A DNA stretch of 64,000 nucleotides from Tillandsia leiboldiana. Its lineage: Eukaryota > Streptophyta > Magnoliopsida > Poales > Bromeliaceae. The translations under genes and the position numbers were made by a program. Shown one piece after another: positions 44,265-54,410 of the stretch. Each line of letters opens with the position of its first letter. Position 1 is the first letter of the stretch. Location of the stretch: positions 21,640,269-21,704,268 of the forward strand of contig CM055076.1 in NCBI GenBank assembly GCA_029204045.2, given 5' to 3'. The notes beneath the pieces are model-generated. The model was not told the origin of the DNA, searched no databases, and saw only the letters and a program-made list of their open reading frames with translations.

Positions 44265-44640
44265 TGTAGTGATCCGGTCTTTCGGGGTACTTTTGACTTA
44301 CGTGTAGTCGTTTAGGCCTTTAAGTGAAATAGAATTATTCAATTCTTGAAGTTGGCCATTGTGGGACGCTAGTATTTTTCCGCGATTGTGCGCGGAAAAA
44401 GAAAGCCGACGGCGCGATCGGATCTGAAATCCGATATCGGGAACCCCCTGAACGGGATTCAAAGTGATACGGTAATTAGTCGTGCATCGGAATCCGTGCT
44501 AAATATCTTGCACCCGTTAGAGATAAGGTGGTTTATCTCGTGGGGGATAATTAATTAGTTAATTAATTATCCCAGACGGAAAATTAATTAATTCTCTTAC
44601 GTACGAATTAAAGAGGAATTAATTAAAGGTAAAGTACGAC

Positions 44641-44647
44641 TATATAA
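44641..44647 (+). promoter_or_regulatory. TATA box of element C
   Basis: TATATAA, matched at 52392-52398 and 61834-61840. Confidence 0.7.
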
Positions 44648-45029
44648 GGGATCCCGATTATCGGAAAGGAAAAGAAAAAGGAAATAAAAACCCTAATCGG
44701 AGAGAAGGAAAAAAAAAAAAAAGAAAAAGAAAAGACGAAACCTTAGCCGGAAGAAAGGGAAAGGAGAAAGAGAAGGAGCCCGATCTTCCCGGACGCCGAA
44801 CCGAAGACAAGAACACGACCGGACAACCTTCCCGTCGATCTTCGGTTAGTAAAATAATTTATTTAAATTATTTGGGATTTTTGTTCATTGTCTTTTTCGT
44901 GAGTTCTTGGTTTCTTGTTTTCTCCGTCGTATCCGTCACCGTCGCCGACTTCGTCTCCTTGAAAAGGCGCGGAACGGACGGCGGAGGCGCGCGATGCCGC
45001 TAGGGCATCGCGCGGAGGAGGGTCACGAA

Positions 45030-45570
45030 CGTCACCGCACGGGCGCCGCGCGGCTACCGCGCGGACCCGCAACCGTGCGGGTACCGCGCGGACGCTGCAC
45101 GGCTGCCGCACGGGAGGCACCCGCGCGGGCCCGCAATCTTGCGGGCACCGCGCGGGCGCCGTGTGGCTGCCGCGCGGGCGGCCCCCGCGCGGGCCCGCAT
45201 CCATGCGGGCACCGCGCGGGCGCCGCGCGGCCGCCGCGCGGGAGGCACCCGCGCGGGCCCGCACCCGTGCGGGCACCGCGCGGGCGCCGCGCGGCTGCCG
45301 CGCGGGCCCGCATCCATGCGGGCACCGCGCGGGCGCCGCACGGCTGCCGCGCGGCTGCCGCGCGGGCCCGCATCCATGCGGGCACCGCGCGGGCGCCGCA
45401 CGGCTGCCGCGCGGGAGGCACCCGCGCGGGCCCGCACCCGTGCGGGCACCGCGCGGGCGCCGCGCGACTGCCGCGCGGGCGGCACCCGCACGGACCCGCA
45501 ACCGCGCGGGCGCCGTGCCGGGCCGCACCCGCGCGGGCACCGTGCGGCCGTCGCACGGGCAACCCGCGCG
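45030..45570. repeat. CG-rich minisatellite in the C LTR
   Basis: Units of about 49-65 bp built from CCGCGCGGG, GCGCCGCGCGGC and the palindrome CCCGCATCCATGCGGG or its CACCCGTG variant. Array length differs in the other two LTRs (about 52795-53255 and 62230-62680). Lack of A and T leaves long open frames in nearly every frame on both strands; they are Arg, Ala, Gly and Pro repeats with no sign of being genes. Confidence 0.93.
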
Positions 45571-46987
45571 GGGCACCGCGCCGCGAGGGCATCGTCCGCG
45601 GAGATACGCCGCGCGGTTCTGAACCGCGCGGGGCTCCGGCAGACGGCGACGGCGGCTCGGGAATTCCGTTTCGTCAACCGGACAATGTTGGACTTTTCCG
45701 TCAAAAACAAATGAGTAAATCGGGTCTTATGTTTTCGGATGTAAGTACACGCTTTTAACTATAGTTATCCTTGCGGACTTTCTTTAGGTCCAGACGCGCA
45801 GCGGGGGTGCGCGAAAGATTCGAGTGTTCCGATCTCTCTCCAAATAGGTGGGTACGGTTGCTGTAAATACAACCAGTGCAGTAAGTGCATCTATCGTCAT
45901 TAAAGTGCTCTCAATTTATCTAACAAAGTAGATGGACAGTTTAACCTTTCGCATAATTGTGTTATTATCTAACAATTGAAGCGGCTGCGGTCGCAATGTT
46001 CATGACACGCCGATCTCGGCAAAAACCGTTTTGGGATGCTGCATGTACACAGGCGGATTGGCCTCCGCATGGGTGTACTTTTCCGGAAGAGTGGTCTTGT
46101 ATGACCCGTGTTCCTCACAAAGGGGTGGGAGCCGTGAGGACCCCTTCGCGCCCGCTGGGAATAGCACACCAGCACCGTGGAAGGGGTTAAATGCATCAAA
46201 GGAGTGCTTGCGCACGAGGGGAGACTTTGGTCTCTCCGATAAACATTCTGGGGTTGGTGCCCAATTAAATTGATAAATCTGGGGTCGGGGCCCAGCTTAA
46301 TATGTGCAGGGTTTTTAGCGAAATGGTTACGGTGTTTCCGGTTTGCTCCTTATTCCTTATTGTTGTTAGACATCTACTTTGTTTGTCACTGACTTTACCC
46401 ACTCCGTGACAGGCACTACGAGGGGCGTTACCCGGGAGATTGTTGAGACTGCGTCGCGAGGACCGTAGTCAGAACGCTTGGTTATTATCATTATCTCATC
46501 TCTTTTACGCATGTTAGTTAATTTGCTTGTGAGTAGAAATATTCGTGGACATGTATTACTTGGCACTGTGGATGAGTTGTGCTTTTATAGTTTAGTTCTT
46601 CTGATGATGTTTCTTATGCGGCATGTTTTCATGATAAACCAAATGATTTCAAAAAGGGTTTTCTCAAAACGAAGTGCCGTGTGGGCACGGGTTTTGCAAA
46701 TGCTGGCTTTATCCTTTCTAAACATTGATGCCGCTTTAATATTCCGCTTGATGTAGAATGTCTATTGTATGGTTGATGGTTGATGATTGTTGTATGTTGT
46801 TGTAAATGAGACGCCGTGCATATACAAAGGAGACTCTGTCCGCGGACAGGGAGAATTTTGTGTATGTGGCGGTCTGGCACGCACCGGGGATGAGGTTTAA
46901 TGTACCATGTTCAGAGAAAAAAAAAAAGATACACACGAATTTCCGCTTTGATAGACTCAAAAACCCCCGGGGGCGTGACAGATTAAA

Positions 46988-46999
46988 TGGTATCAGAGA
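46988..46999 (+). promoter_or_regulatory. primer-binding site of element C
   Basis: TGGTATCAGAGA, seven bases after the LTR: initiator tRNA-Met type with a changed last base. Confidence 0.85.
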
Positions 47000-47202
47000 A
47001 AAACAACCATAACCATAGTAGACGAGATCCACATCCACAGTGTAGGGTAGCACAAGCAAATTAGACATGAGATAACCAAGGTATAAGTGCGTAGTACGTG
47101 AGAGTACGGGGAATAGGGGAACGTAATGTAGGTATAATCGTAAGGCAGGGTATTAGGGTTATAACCTTAGGGTTAACGTGGTTTCTTTGTCTATAGCGGA
47201 CG

Positions 47203-50200
47203 ATGGCCCGGACTAGATCGTCCACCGAGAATGCGGACGCGGACAGAGTGGCCCCGACCACCGCAGAGAACCAGCTCCTCCGTCAACAACTGCGGGAAAT
47301 GGCCGGGCAATTAGCGACGCTGACGGAGCAGGTTCGTCACCTGGCACAGCGACAAGCAACCGCGCCAGCCGAGCGCAATCCAACCCCTCCGCCCGGAACC
47401 ACCGCACCCACTACGGGACCGCAAGGGACGGGTGGTACGACGACGGAACAGCCTCCATCTCCAAGGGACGCACCTACTCCGACGACCACGGGGCCCGTGA
47501 TGGGAGCTACAACAGGGGAGGCAGGAACGACCCCTACCCTCGGGGGGTCCGCCGCTGTAGGAGGGGTCACGGAGCAACGAACGACGCGAGAAAGGGTCAG
47601 GACGAATTTGGCTGGGTTCAAGAAGCATGACCCTCCCACTTTTGAGGGAGAGACGACCGACCCATGGGTCGTCGAAAAATGGGTGGATACCATGGAAAAA
47701 CTCTTCGAGGACCTACTGATGGAGGAACACGAGCGAGTTCCATTAGCCGTCCACTTCCTCGAAGGGAATGCACGCATCTGGTGGAAAACGGTACGCCCGG
47801 ATCCGTCTACAAACGACCCGTTACCGACATGGACGGCCTTTAGAGAGGAACTTTTTGACGCTTTCTTCTCCGATAGCGTCAAGCGGCAATTGGAAGACGA
47901 CCTGAAGAACGTTAGACAAGGGAACCGCTCGGTCATGGAATATCAAAGGGAGTTCGTGAGATTGGTTAATTGCGTCCCGTTTGTTATACGAGACGAACCC
48001 CACAAGGCCCGTCTTTTTGTGGACGGGTTACGGAGCGACATCTTTGAGATGGTCCAGGCAGCGGACCTGCGCACGTTCAGGGAAGTGGTGGATAGAGCCA
48101 CCATAGTGGAGCGGGGGTTCGCTATCACCCGAGCTCGACGTGAGGGATCAGAAAATAACCGGGACAGGAAGCGGACACAGACTTACCCGGGAGGGGGTCC
48201 GTCTGGTGGGAGCCGACCCCCAAAATACCCCAGGACGCAACAAGGAAGCAAGAGTGCGCCAATCGGAAAACCGCGACCACCGAACAAGCCATGCGTTATT
48301 TGCGGAGCATCGCATCCAGTGACGGAATGCCCTAAGAGACAGGATCACTGTTACCGCTGCGGCAAGCTGGGGCATTTCCGATTCAACTGTCCTCTGAACA
48401 CTGGAGCGGCATCTTCCGCAGCTTCCACCCCAACGGCACAGCCACCGGGACGGGGTAGAGCATCAACGGGAATACCCCCACGCCCTCCGGCGCCAAGAGC
48501 AGAAGGAGAATCGCGACCACAGCCAGGAGGGAGGCTCTACTCCATGGGCCAACATGGAGCGACACTGCAAGAGGAGGCGGTCGCAGGTATTACCTCCATT
48601 TCTAATTTCCGAGCACGAACCCTGTTTGACACCGGGGCGACTCGCTCTTTTATTTCCCGCACTTTTGCACAAACACATCTACTAGAAAGTAGTCCCCTCG
48701 ATGTCCTACTGACCGTCCAGACCCCCGGGGGGCCAATCGCGGCAACTGGCCTAGTACCCTCTTGTTCAATAAGACTTGGAAGGTTGTCGTGCCCCTGGGA
48801 CCTGGTGGTCATACCGCTAAAGGAATATGACGTAGTTTTGGGCATGGACTGGCTTACCGAGTATCAGGCGGTCATCGACTGCGAGAAGCGCCAGGTGCAA
48901 CTACAGAAGCCGGGATTCCCAGAAAACGTGTACATGTTATGTAAAAGCACTTCCTTCTTGGCTATCATCTCCGCATCGCGAGCTAGGAAGTTGGTGGAGG
49001 GCGGGTGCGTGGCCTATCTAGCCTCAGTAGATTTAGCCACCCGACCCGTTCCCTCGCCTTCCGAAATTCCCGTGGTAAGGGAATTTCCGGACGTATTTCC
49101 GGCAGAGCTCCCCGGAGCGCCGCCGGAACGAGAAGTCGACTTTCCCATTGAACTACTTCCCGGCACCAAACCCATCACCAAGGCACCGTACAGGATGGCC
49201 TTCGCAGAGTTGAAGGAACTCAAGGCACAGTTGGAGGACCTTTTGGATAAAGGCTTCATCAGACCTAGCGCGTCACCCTGGGGCACGCCCGTCCTGTTTG
49301 TGAGAAAGAAGGACGGAAGTCTCCGGTTGTGCATCGACTACCGGGAGATAAATAAGGTCACCGTTAAGAACAAGTACCCCCTGCCAAGGATCGACGACCT
49401 CTTCGACCAACTACAGGGAGCGACGGTGTTCTCAAAGATTGACCTGCAGTCGGGCTATCATCAGGTCCAGGTCAAGGGGGAGGACATCCCCAAAACGGCT
49501 TTTCGGACTCGCTACGGTCATTACGAATTTACAGTAATGCCGTTCGGGCTCACGAATGCCCCGGCAGTGTTCATGGACATGATGAACAGGGTATTCAAAC
49601 CTTTCCTGGATTTATTCGTGGTGGTCTTCATCGACGATATCCTCATCTACTCCCGTACAGACGAGGAACATGAAGAACATCTGCGCACAGTCCTCCAGAC
49701 CCTACGGGAACAGAAACTCTACGCCAAACTCAAAAAGTGTGAGTTTTGGCTCCGAGAGGTTGGCTTCTTGGGGCACGTAATCTCAGCGGCTGGAGTCGCA
49801 GTCGATCCGAAGAAGATAGATTCGGTGACGGACTGGTCCCAACCGACGACGGTAACAGAGGTTCGAAGCTTTCTAGGATTAGCCGGGTACTACCGGCGCT
49901 TCGTGGAGGGTTTCTCCAGGATAGCCACCCCCTTAAACCGTTTGACTAAAAAGGGGGAAAAGTTCATCTGGACGGACAAATGTCAGAGGAGCTTCGAGGA
50001 GCTCAAGGATAGATTGACGCGAGCACCGATTCTCGCCCTACCGGAACCAGGGGAGGATTATGAAGTGTATTGCGATGCGTCGCGAAATGGACTGGGTGGA
50101 GTGCTCATGCAACGGGGAAAGGTTATAGCCTATGCGTCAAGGCAGCTCAAAGAATACGAGCGAAACTACCCCGTGCACGATTTGGAACTCGCAGCAGTTG

Positions 50201-51348
50201 TGTTCGTCCTCAAGCTTTGGAGACACTACCTGTATGGGGCACACTGCAATGTGTACTCAGATCATAAAAGTCTTAAGTACCTTTTCACCCAAAGGGAGTT
50301 AAATTTGCGACAAAGACGATGGCTCGAGCTATTGAAGGATTACGATTTAACGATCCACTACCACCCGGGAAAGGCAAACGTGGTGGCCGACGCCCTGAGC
50401 CGTAAGGGACAGGCCGAGAAGGCAGGGGTAAGTACCATCACCCAGCAAGATGGTCTGATTGCGGAATTTTCGCGATTAAGACTAGAAGTAGTACCAGCGG
50501 GTACAGTCGAACGACTTCTGACACTGGTGGTCAGACCTACCCTGCTTGACAGAATTCTCGAAGGGCAGTCGACTGATGACCAACTCCAGCTGGTGCGAGG
50601 TAGAGTAACTGCCGACCCAGGAGGTGATTTCACAGTAAACTCCGACGGCACCATACGATTTCGGGGACGAATCTGCGTGCCGGATCTACCAGAACTCAAA
50701 GAGAAAATCCTGCGGGAGGCGCATACAGCTCCATATACAGCGCATCCCGGGGGAACGAAGATGTACAAGGACGTCAAACAGACCTTCTGGTGGCCCAAAA
50801 TGAAGGGAGACGTGACTCGATTTGTGGCACACTGCCTGGTGTGCCAACGAGTGAAGGCCGAGCACCAGCGTCCAGCAGGAAAATTGCAACCCTTACCGGT
50901 GCCCGTGTGGAAGTGGGACATGATTACCATGGATTTTGTGACCGGGTTCCCGAGATCGTCACAGGGACACGATGCAATATGGGTAATCGTGGACCGTCTG
51001 ACGAAATCGGCCCACTTTCTGCCCATACACACGACGTGGGCGCGGGAACGACTGGCGCAAACCTACATCAACGAGATAGTAAGGCTGCATGGGGTGCCGA
51101 CGTCCATCACGTCGGACAGGGACACGCGATTTGTGTCAAACTTTTGGCAGAGCCTGCAGCGAGCAATGGGAACCAAGTTGCACTTCAGTACGGCTTTTCA
51201 CCCGCAGACCGATGGACAATCAGAGCGGGTGATACAAATTGTGGAGGACATGCTTCAGGCATGCGTTTTAGACCTGGGCGAAGGATGGGCACGGTGCTTG
51301 CCCCTAGTAGAATTTGCCTACAATAATAGCTACCAGGCCAGCATTTAG
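47203..51348 (+). CDS. element C gag-pol polyprotein, 1381 codons, ends early in integrase
   Basis: One frame carries gag (about 130-300, LEDDLKNVRQGNRSVMEYQ), CCHC knuckle CYRCGKLGHFRFNC (383-396), protease DTGAT (476-480), RT with FIDD (809-812), RNase H (D958, D1020), integrase zinc finger (H1174, H1181, C1211, C1214) and the full D-D-E triad (D1244, D1305, E1341). It ends at a TAG (51346-51348) right after FAYNNSYQASI, where elements B and D read Q or H before MAPFEALYG. It starts at the ATG after a leader of 222 bp from the LTR. All catalytic residues are kept; only the integrase C-terminal region is cut off. Confidence 0.95.
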   Translation: MARTRSSTENADADRVAPTTAENQLLRQQLREMAGQLATLTEQVRHLAQRQATAPAERNPTPPPGTTAPTTGPQGTGGTTTEQPPSPRDAPTPTTTGPVMGATTGEAGTTPTLGGSAAVGGVTEQRTTRERVRTNLAGFKKHDPPTFEGETTDPWVVEKWVDTMEKLFEDLLMEEHERVPLAVHFLEGNARIWWKTVRPDPSTNDPLPTWTAFREELFDAFFSDSVKRQLEDDLKNVRQGNRSVMEYQREFVRLVNCVPFVIRDEPHKARLFVDGLRSDIFEMVQAADLRTFREVVDRATIVERGFAITRARREGSENNRDRKRTQTYPGGGPSGGSRPPKYPRTQQGSKSAPIGKPRPPNKPCVICGASHPVTECPKRQDHCYRCGKLGHFRFNCPLNTGAASSAASTPTAQPPGRGRASTGIPPRPPAPRAEGESRPQPGGRLYSMGQHGATLQEEAVAGITSISNFRARTLFDTGATRSFISRTFAQTHLLESSPLDVLLTVQTPGGPIAATGLVPSCSIRLGRLSCPWDLVVIPLKEYDVVLGMDWLTEYQAVIDCEKRQVQLQKPGFPENVYMLCKSTSFLAIISASRARKLVEGGCVAYLASVDLATRPVPSPSEIPVVREFPDVFPAELPGAPPEREVDFPIELLPGTKPITKAPYRMAFAELKELKAQLEDLLDKGFIRPSASPWGTPVLFVRKKDGSLRLCIDYREINKVTVKNKYPLPRIDDLFDQLQGATVFSKIDLQSGYHQVQVKGEDIPKTAFRTRYGHYEFTVMPFGLTNAPAVFMDMMNRVFKPFLDLFVVVFIDDILIYSRTDEEHEEHLRTVLQTLREQKLYAKLKKCEFWLREVGFLGHVISAAGVAVDPKKIDSVTDWSQPTTVTEVRSFLGLAGYYRRFVEGFSRIATPLNRLTKKGEKFIWTDKCQRSFEELKDRLTRAPILALPEPGEDYEVYCDASRNGLGGVLMQRGKVIAYASRQLKEYERNYPVHDLELAAVVFVLKLWRHYLYGAHCNVYSDHKSLKYLFTQRELNLRQRRWLELLKDYDLTIHYHPGKANVVADALSRKGQAEKAGVSTITQQDGLIAEFSRLRLEVVPAGTVERLLTLVVRPTLLDRILEGQSTDDQLQLVRGRVTADPGGDFTVNSDGTIRFRGRICVPDLPELKEKILREAHTAPYTAHPGGTKMYKDVKQTFWWPKMKGDVTRFVAHCLVCQRVKAEHQRPAGKLQPLPVPVWKWDMITMDFVTGFPRSSQGHDAIWVIVDRLTKSAHFLPIHTTWARERLAQTYINEIVRLHGVPTSITSDRDTRFVSNFWQSLQRAMGTKLHFSTAFHPQTDGQSERVIQIVEDMLQACVLDLGEGWARCLPLVEFAYNNSYQASI

Positions 51349-51980
51349 ATGGCACATACGAGGCCCTGTACGGGCGCCGCTGTCGGTCTCCAATATGCTG
51401 GGACAACCTGGGTGAGCGTAAGTTTCTGGGCCCAGATTTGGTGGAGGAGACCGAAGCAAAAGTGCGATTGATTAGACAGAGGCTACTAACCGCCCAGAGC
51501 AGACAGAAAAGCTACGCGGACAACAGACGTCGGGACTTAGAGTTCATGGTGGGTGAGCACGCGTTACTCCGAGTTTCGCCCTCCAAAGGGAACCGAAGCT
51601 TCGGCATAAAGGGAAAGTTAAGCCCGAGGTACGTAGGACCGTTCGAGATCCTAGAACGCGTAGGACCGGTGGCGTACCGATTAGCCCTGCCGCCGAATCT
51701 CGAACGAGTCCATAACGTATTCCATGTCTCAATGCTCCGGAAATACTTAGCTGACCCCTCTCATGCCTTGGATGCCTCCACCATCGAGTTGCGAGAGGAT
51801 TTAAGCGTCGAGGAGACGCCGGTGCGGATTTTGGCAAGAGAGGACAAGAAGTTGCGCAATCGAACTATCCCCTATGTGAAGGTCCAGTGGAGCAACCACG
51901 AAGAGCGCGAGGCAACGTGGGAACTGGAATCGAAGATGAGGGAATGTTTTTCCGAATTAATTAATGGGGTTTGTATATAA
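51349..51980 (+). pseudogene. element C integrase C-terminal part, out of frame
   Basis: Just after the TAG the text corresponding to MAPFEALYG lacks one C (near 51355), which shifts the frame. From 51438 the frame is open again: VEETEAKVRLIRQRL, GPFEILERVGPVAYRLALP, SNHEEREATWELE, ending at 51980. Two small lesions, one stop and one 1-bp deletion, thus separate this element from a complete polyprotein. Confidence 0.9.
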
Positions 51981-52002
51981 GTTTCGGGACGAAACTTTTT
52001 AT

Positions 52003-52015
52003 AAAGTGTGAGTGG
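52003..52015 (+). promoter_or_regulatory. degraded polypurine tract of element C
   Basis: AAAGTGTGAGTGG directly before the LTR, purine-rich with two T interruptions, unlike the clean tract of B and D. Confidence 0.45.
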
Positions 52016-52459
52016 TGTAGTGATCCGGTCTTTCGGGGCACTTTTGACTTACGTGTAGTCGTTTAGGCCTTTAAGTGAAATAGAATTATTCAATTCTTGA
52101 AGTTGGCCATTGTGGGATGCTAGTATTTTTCCGCGATTGTGCGCGGAAAAAGAAAGCCGACGGCGCGATCGGATCTGAAATCCGATATCGGGAACCCCCT
52201 GAACGGGATTCAAAGTGGTACGGTAATTAGTCGTGCATCAGAATCCGTGCTAAATATCTTGCACCCGTTAGAGATAAGGTGGTTTATCTCGTGGGGGATA
52301 ATTAATTAGTTAATTAATTATCCCAGACGGAAAATTAATTAATTCTCTTACGTACGAATTAAAGAGGAATTAATTAAAGGTAAAGTACGACTATATAAGG
52401 GATCCCGATTATCGGAAAGGAAAAGAAAAAGGAAATAAAAACCCTAATCGGAGAGAAGG

Positions 52460-52494
<35 letters not shown>

Positions 52495-54409
52495 CGAAAC
52501 CCTAGCCGGAAGAAAGGGAAAGGAGAAAGAGAAGGAGCCCGATCTTCCCGGACGCCGAACCGAAGACAAGAACACGACCGGACAACCTTCCCGTCGATCT
52601 TCGGTTAGTAAAATAATTTATTTAAATTATTTGGGATTTTTGTTCATTGTCTTTTTCGTGAGTTCTTGGTTTCTTGTTTTCTCCGTCGTATCCGTCACCG
52701 TCGCCGACTTCGTCTCCTGGAAAATGCGCGGAACGGACGGCGGAGGCGCGCGATGCCGCTAGGGCATCGCGCGGAGGAGGGTCACGGACGGCACCGCACG
52801 GGCGCCGCGCGGCCACCGCGCGGACCCGCAACCGTGCGGGTACCGCGCGGACGCCGCGCGGCTGCCGCACGGGAGGCACCCGCGCGGGCCCGCAATCTTG
52901 CGGGCACCGCGCGGGCGCCGTGCGGCGGCCGCGCGGGCGGCCCCCGCGCGGGCCCGCATCCATGCGGGCACCGCGCGGGCGCCGCGCGGGAGGCACCCGC
53001 GCGGGCCCGTACCCGTGCGGGCACCGCTCGGGCGCCGCGCGGCTGACGCGCGGGCGGCCCCCGCCGGGCCCGCATCCATGCGGGCACCGCGCGGGCGCCG
53101 CACGGCTGCCGCGCGGGAGGCACCCGCGCGGGCCCGCACCCGTGCGGGCACCGCGCGGGCGCCGCGCGACTGCCGCGCGGGCGGCACCCGCACGGACCCG
53201 CAACCGCGCGGGCGCCGTGCCGGGCCGCACCCGTGCGGGCACCGTGCGGCCGTCGCACGGGCAACCCGCGCGGGGCACCGCGCCGCGAGGGCATCGTCCG
53301 CGGAGATACGCCGCGCGGTTCTGAACCGCGCGGGGCTCCGGCAGACGGCGACGGCGGCTCGGGAATTCCGTTTCGTCAACCGGACAATGTTGGACTTTTC
53401 CGTCAAAAACAAATGAGTAAATCGGGTCTTATGTTTTCGGATGTAAGTACACGCTTTTAACTATAGTTATCCTTGCGGACTTTCTTTAGGTCCAGACGTG
53501 CAGCGGGGGTGCGCGAAAGATTCGAGTGTTCCGATCTCTCTCCAAATAGGTGGGTACGGTTGCTGTAAATACAACCAGTGCAGTAAGTGCATCTATCGTC
53601 ATTAAAGTGCTCTCAATTTATCTAACAAAGTAGATGGACAGTTTAACCTTTCGCATAATTGTGTTATTATCTAACAATTGAAGCGGCTGCGTTCGCAATG
53701 TTCATGACACGCCGATCTCGGCAAAAACCGTTTTGGGATGCTGCACGTACACAGGCGGATTGGCCTCCGCATAGGTGTACTTTTCCGGAAGAGTGGTCTT
53801 GTATGACCCGTGTTCCTCACAAAGGGGTGGGAGCCGTGAGGACCCCTTCGCGCCCGCTGGGAATAGCACACCAGCACCGTGGAAGGGGTTAAATGCATCA
53901 AAGGAGTGCTTGCGCACGAGGGGAGACTTTGGTCTCTCCGATAAACATTCTGGGGTTGGTGCCCAATTAAATTGATAAATCTGGGGTCGGGGCCCAGCTT
54001 AATATGTGCAGGGTTTTTAGCGAAATGGTTACGGTGTTTCCGGTTTGCTCCTTATTCCTTATTGTTGTTAGACATCTACTTTGTTCGTCACTGACTTTAC
54101 CCACTCAGTGACAGGCACTACGACGGGCGTTACCCGGGAGATTGTTGAGACTGCGTCGCGAGGACCGTAGTCAGAACGCTTGGTTATTATCATTATCTCA
54201 TCTCTTTTACGCATGTTAGTTAATTTGCTTGTGAGTAGAAATATTCGTGGACATGTATTACTTGGCACTGTGGATGAGTTGTGCTTTTATAGTTTAGTTC
54301 TTCTGATGATGTTTCTTATGCGGCATGTTTTCATGATAAACCAAATGATTTCAAAAAGGGTTTTCTCAGAACGAAGTGCCGTTTGGTCACGGGTTTTGCA
54401 AATGCTGGC
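52016..54409 (+). repeat. 3' LTR of element C, truncated
   Basis: Matches 44265 onward up to GGGTTTTGCAAATGCTGGC, then stops; about 290 bp of the LTR end are missing. Carries its own small changes (GGGGCAC for GGGGTAC, GGGATGC for GGGACGC) and a longer A run near 52460-52492. Confidence 0.94.
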
Positions 54410-54410
54410 G

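Larger units (their letters stand above)
44265..46980 (+). repeat. 5' LTR of element C
   Basis: 2716 bp, TGTAGTGATCCGG to CCCGGGGGCGTGACA. TATATAA at 44641-44647 starts the likely transcript, so nearly all of the LTR after it, including the CG-rich minisatellite, would be in the RNA leader. Confidence 0.94.
44265..54409 (+). mobile_element. element C: Ty3/gypsy (Tekay/Del-like), young, right LTR truncated
   Basis: Left LTR 44265-46980, PBS 46988, gag-pol 47203-51980 with two lesions, right LTR from 52016 cut at 54409. The left flank is TCTCT; the right flank needed to confirm a target duplication is lost. LTR bodies differ at few sites apart from homopolymer and minisatellite length, so the insertion is recent. 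The truncation point is also the breakpoint of the large duplication. Confidence 0.93.
37290..54410 (+). repeat. unit 1 of a 17.1-kb direct tandem duplication
   Basis: Contains the end of the B right LTR, the right part of D, its 3' LTR, the unclassified fragment and element C up to the cut in its right LTR. The next unit starts at once at 54411. Offset between matching points is 17,121 bp at the left end and 17,109 bp near the right edge, so only small indels separate the copies. Confidence 0.9.

Noticed and set aside
44863..45758. Long overlapping open frames of 150-280 codons in all frames of both strands in the C LTR (also at 52622-53460 and 62059-62867)
   Set aside because: They arise because the CG-rich minisatellite lacks A and T and so lacks stop codons. 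The products are Arg/Ala/Gly/Pro repeats and change with array length between copies.
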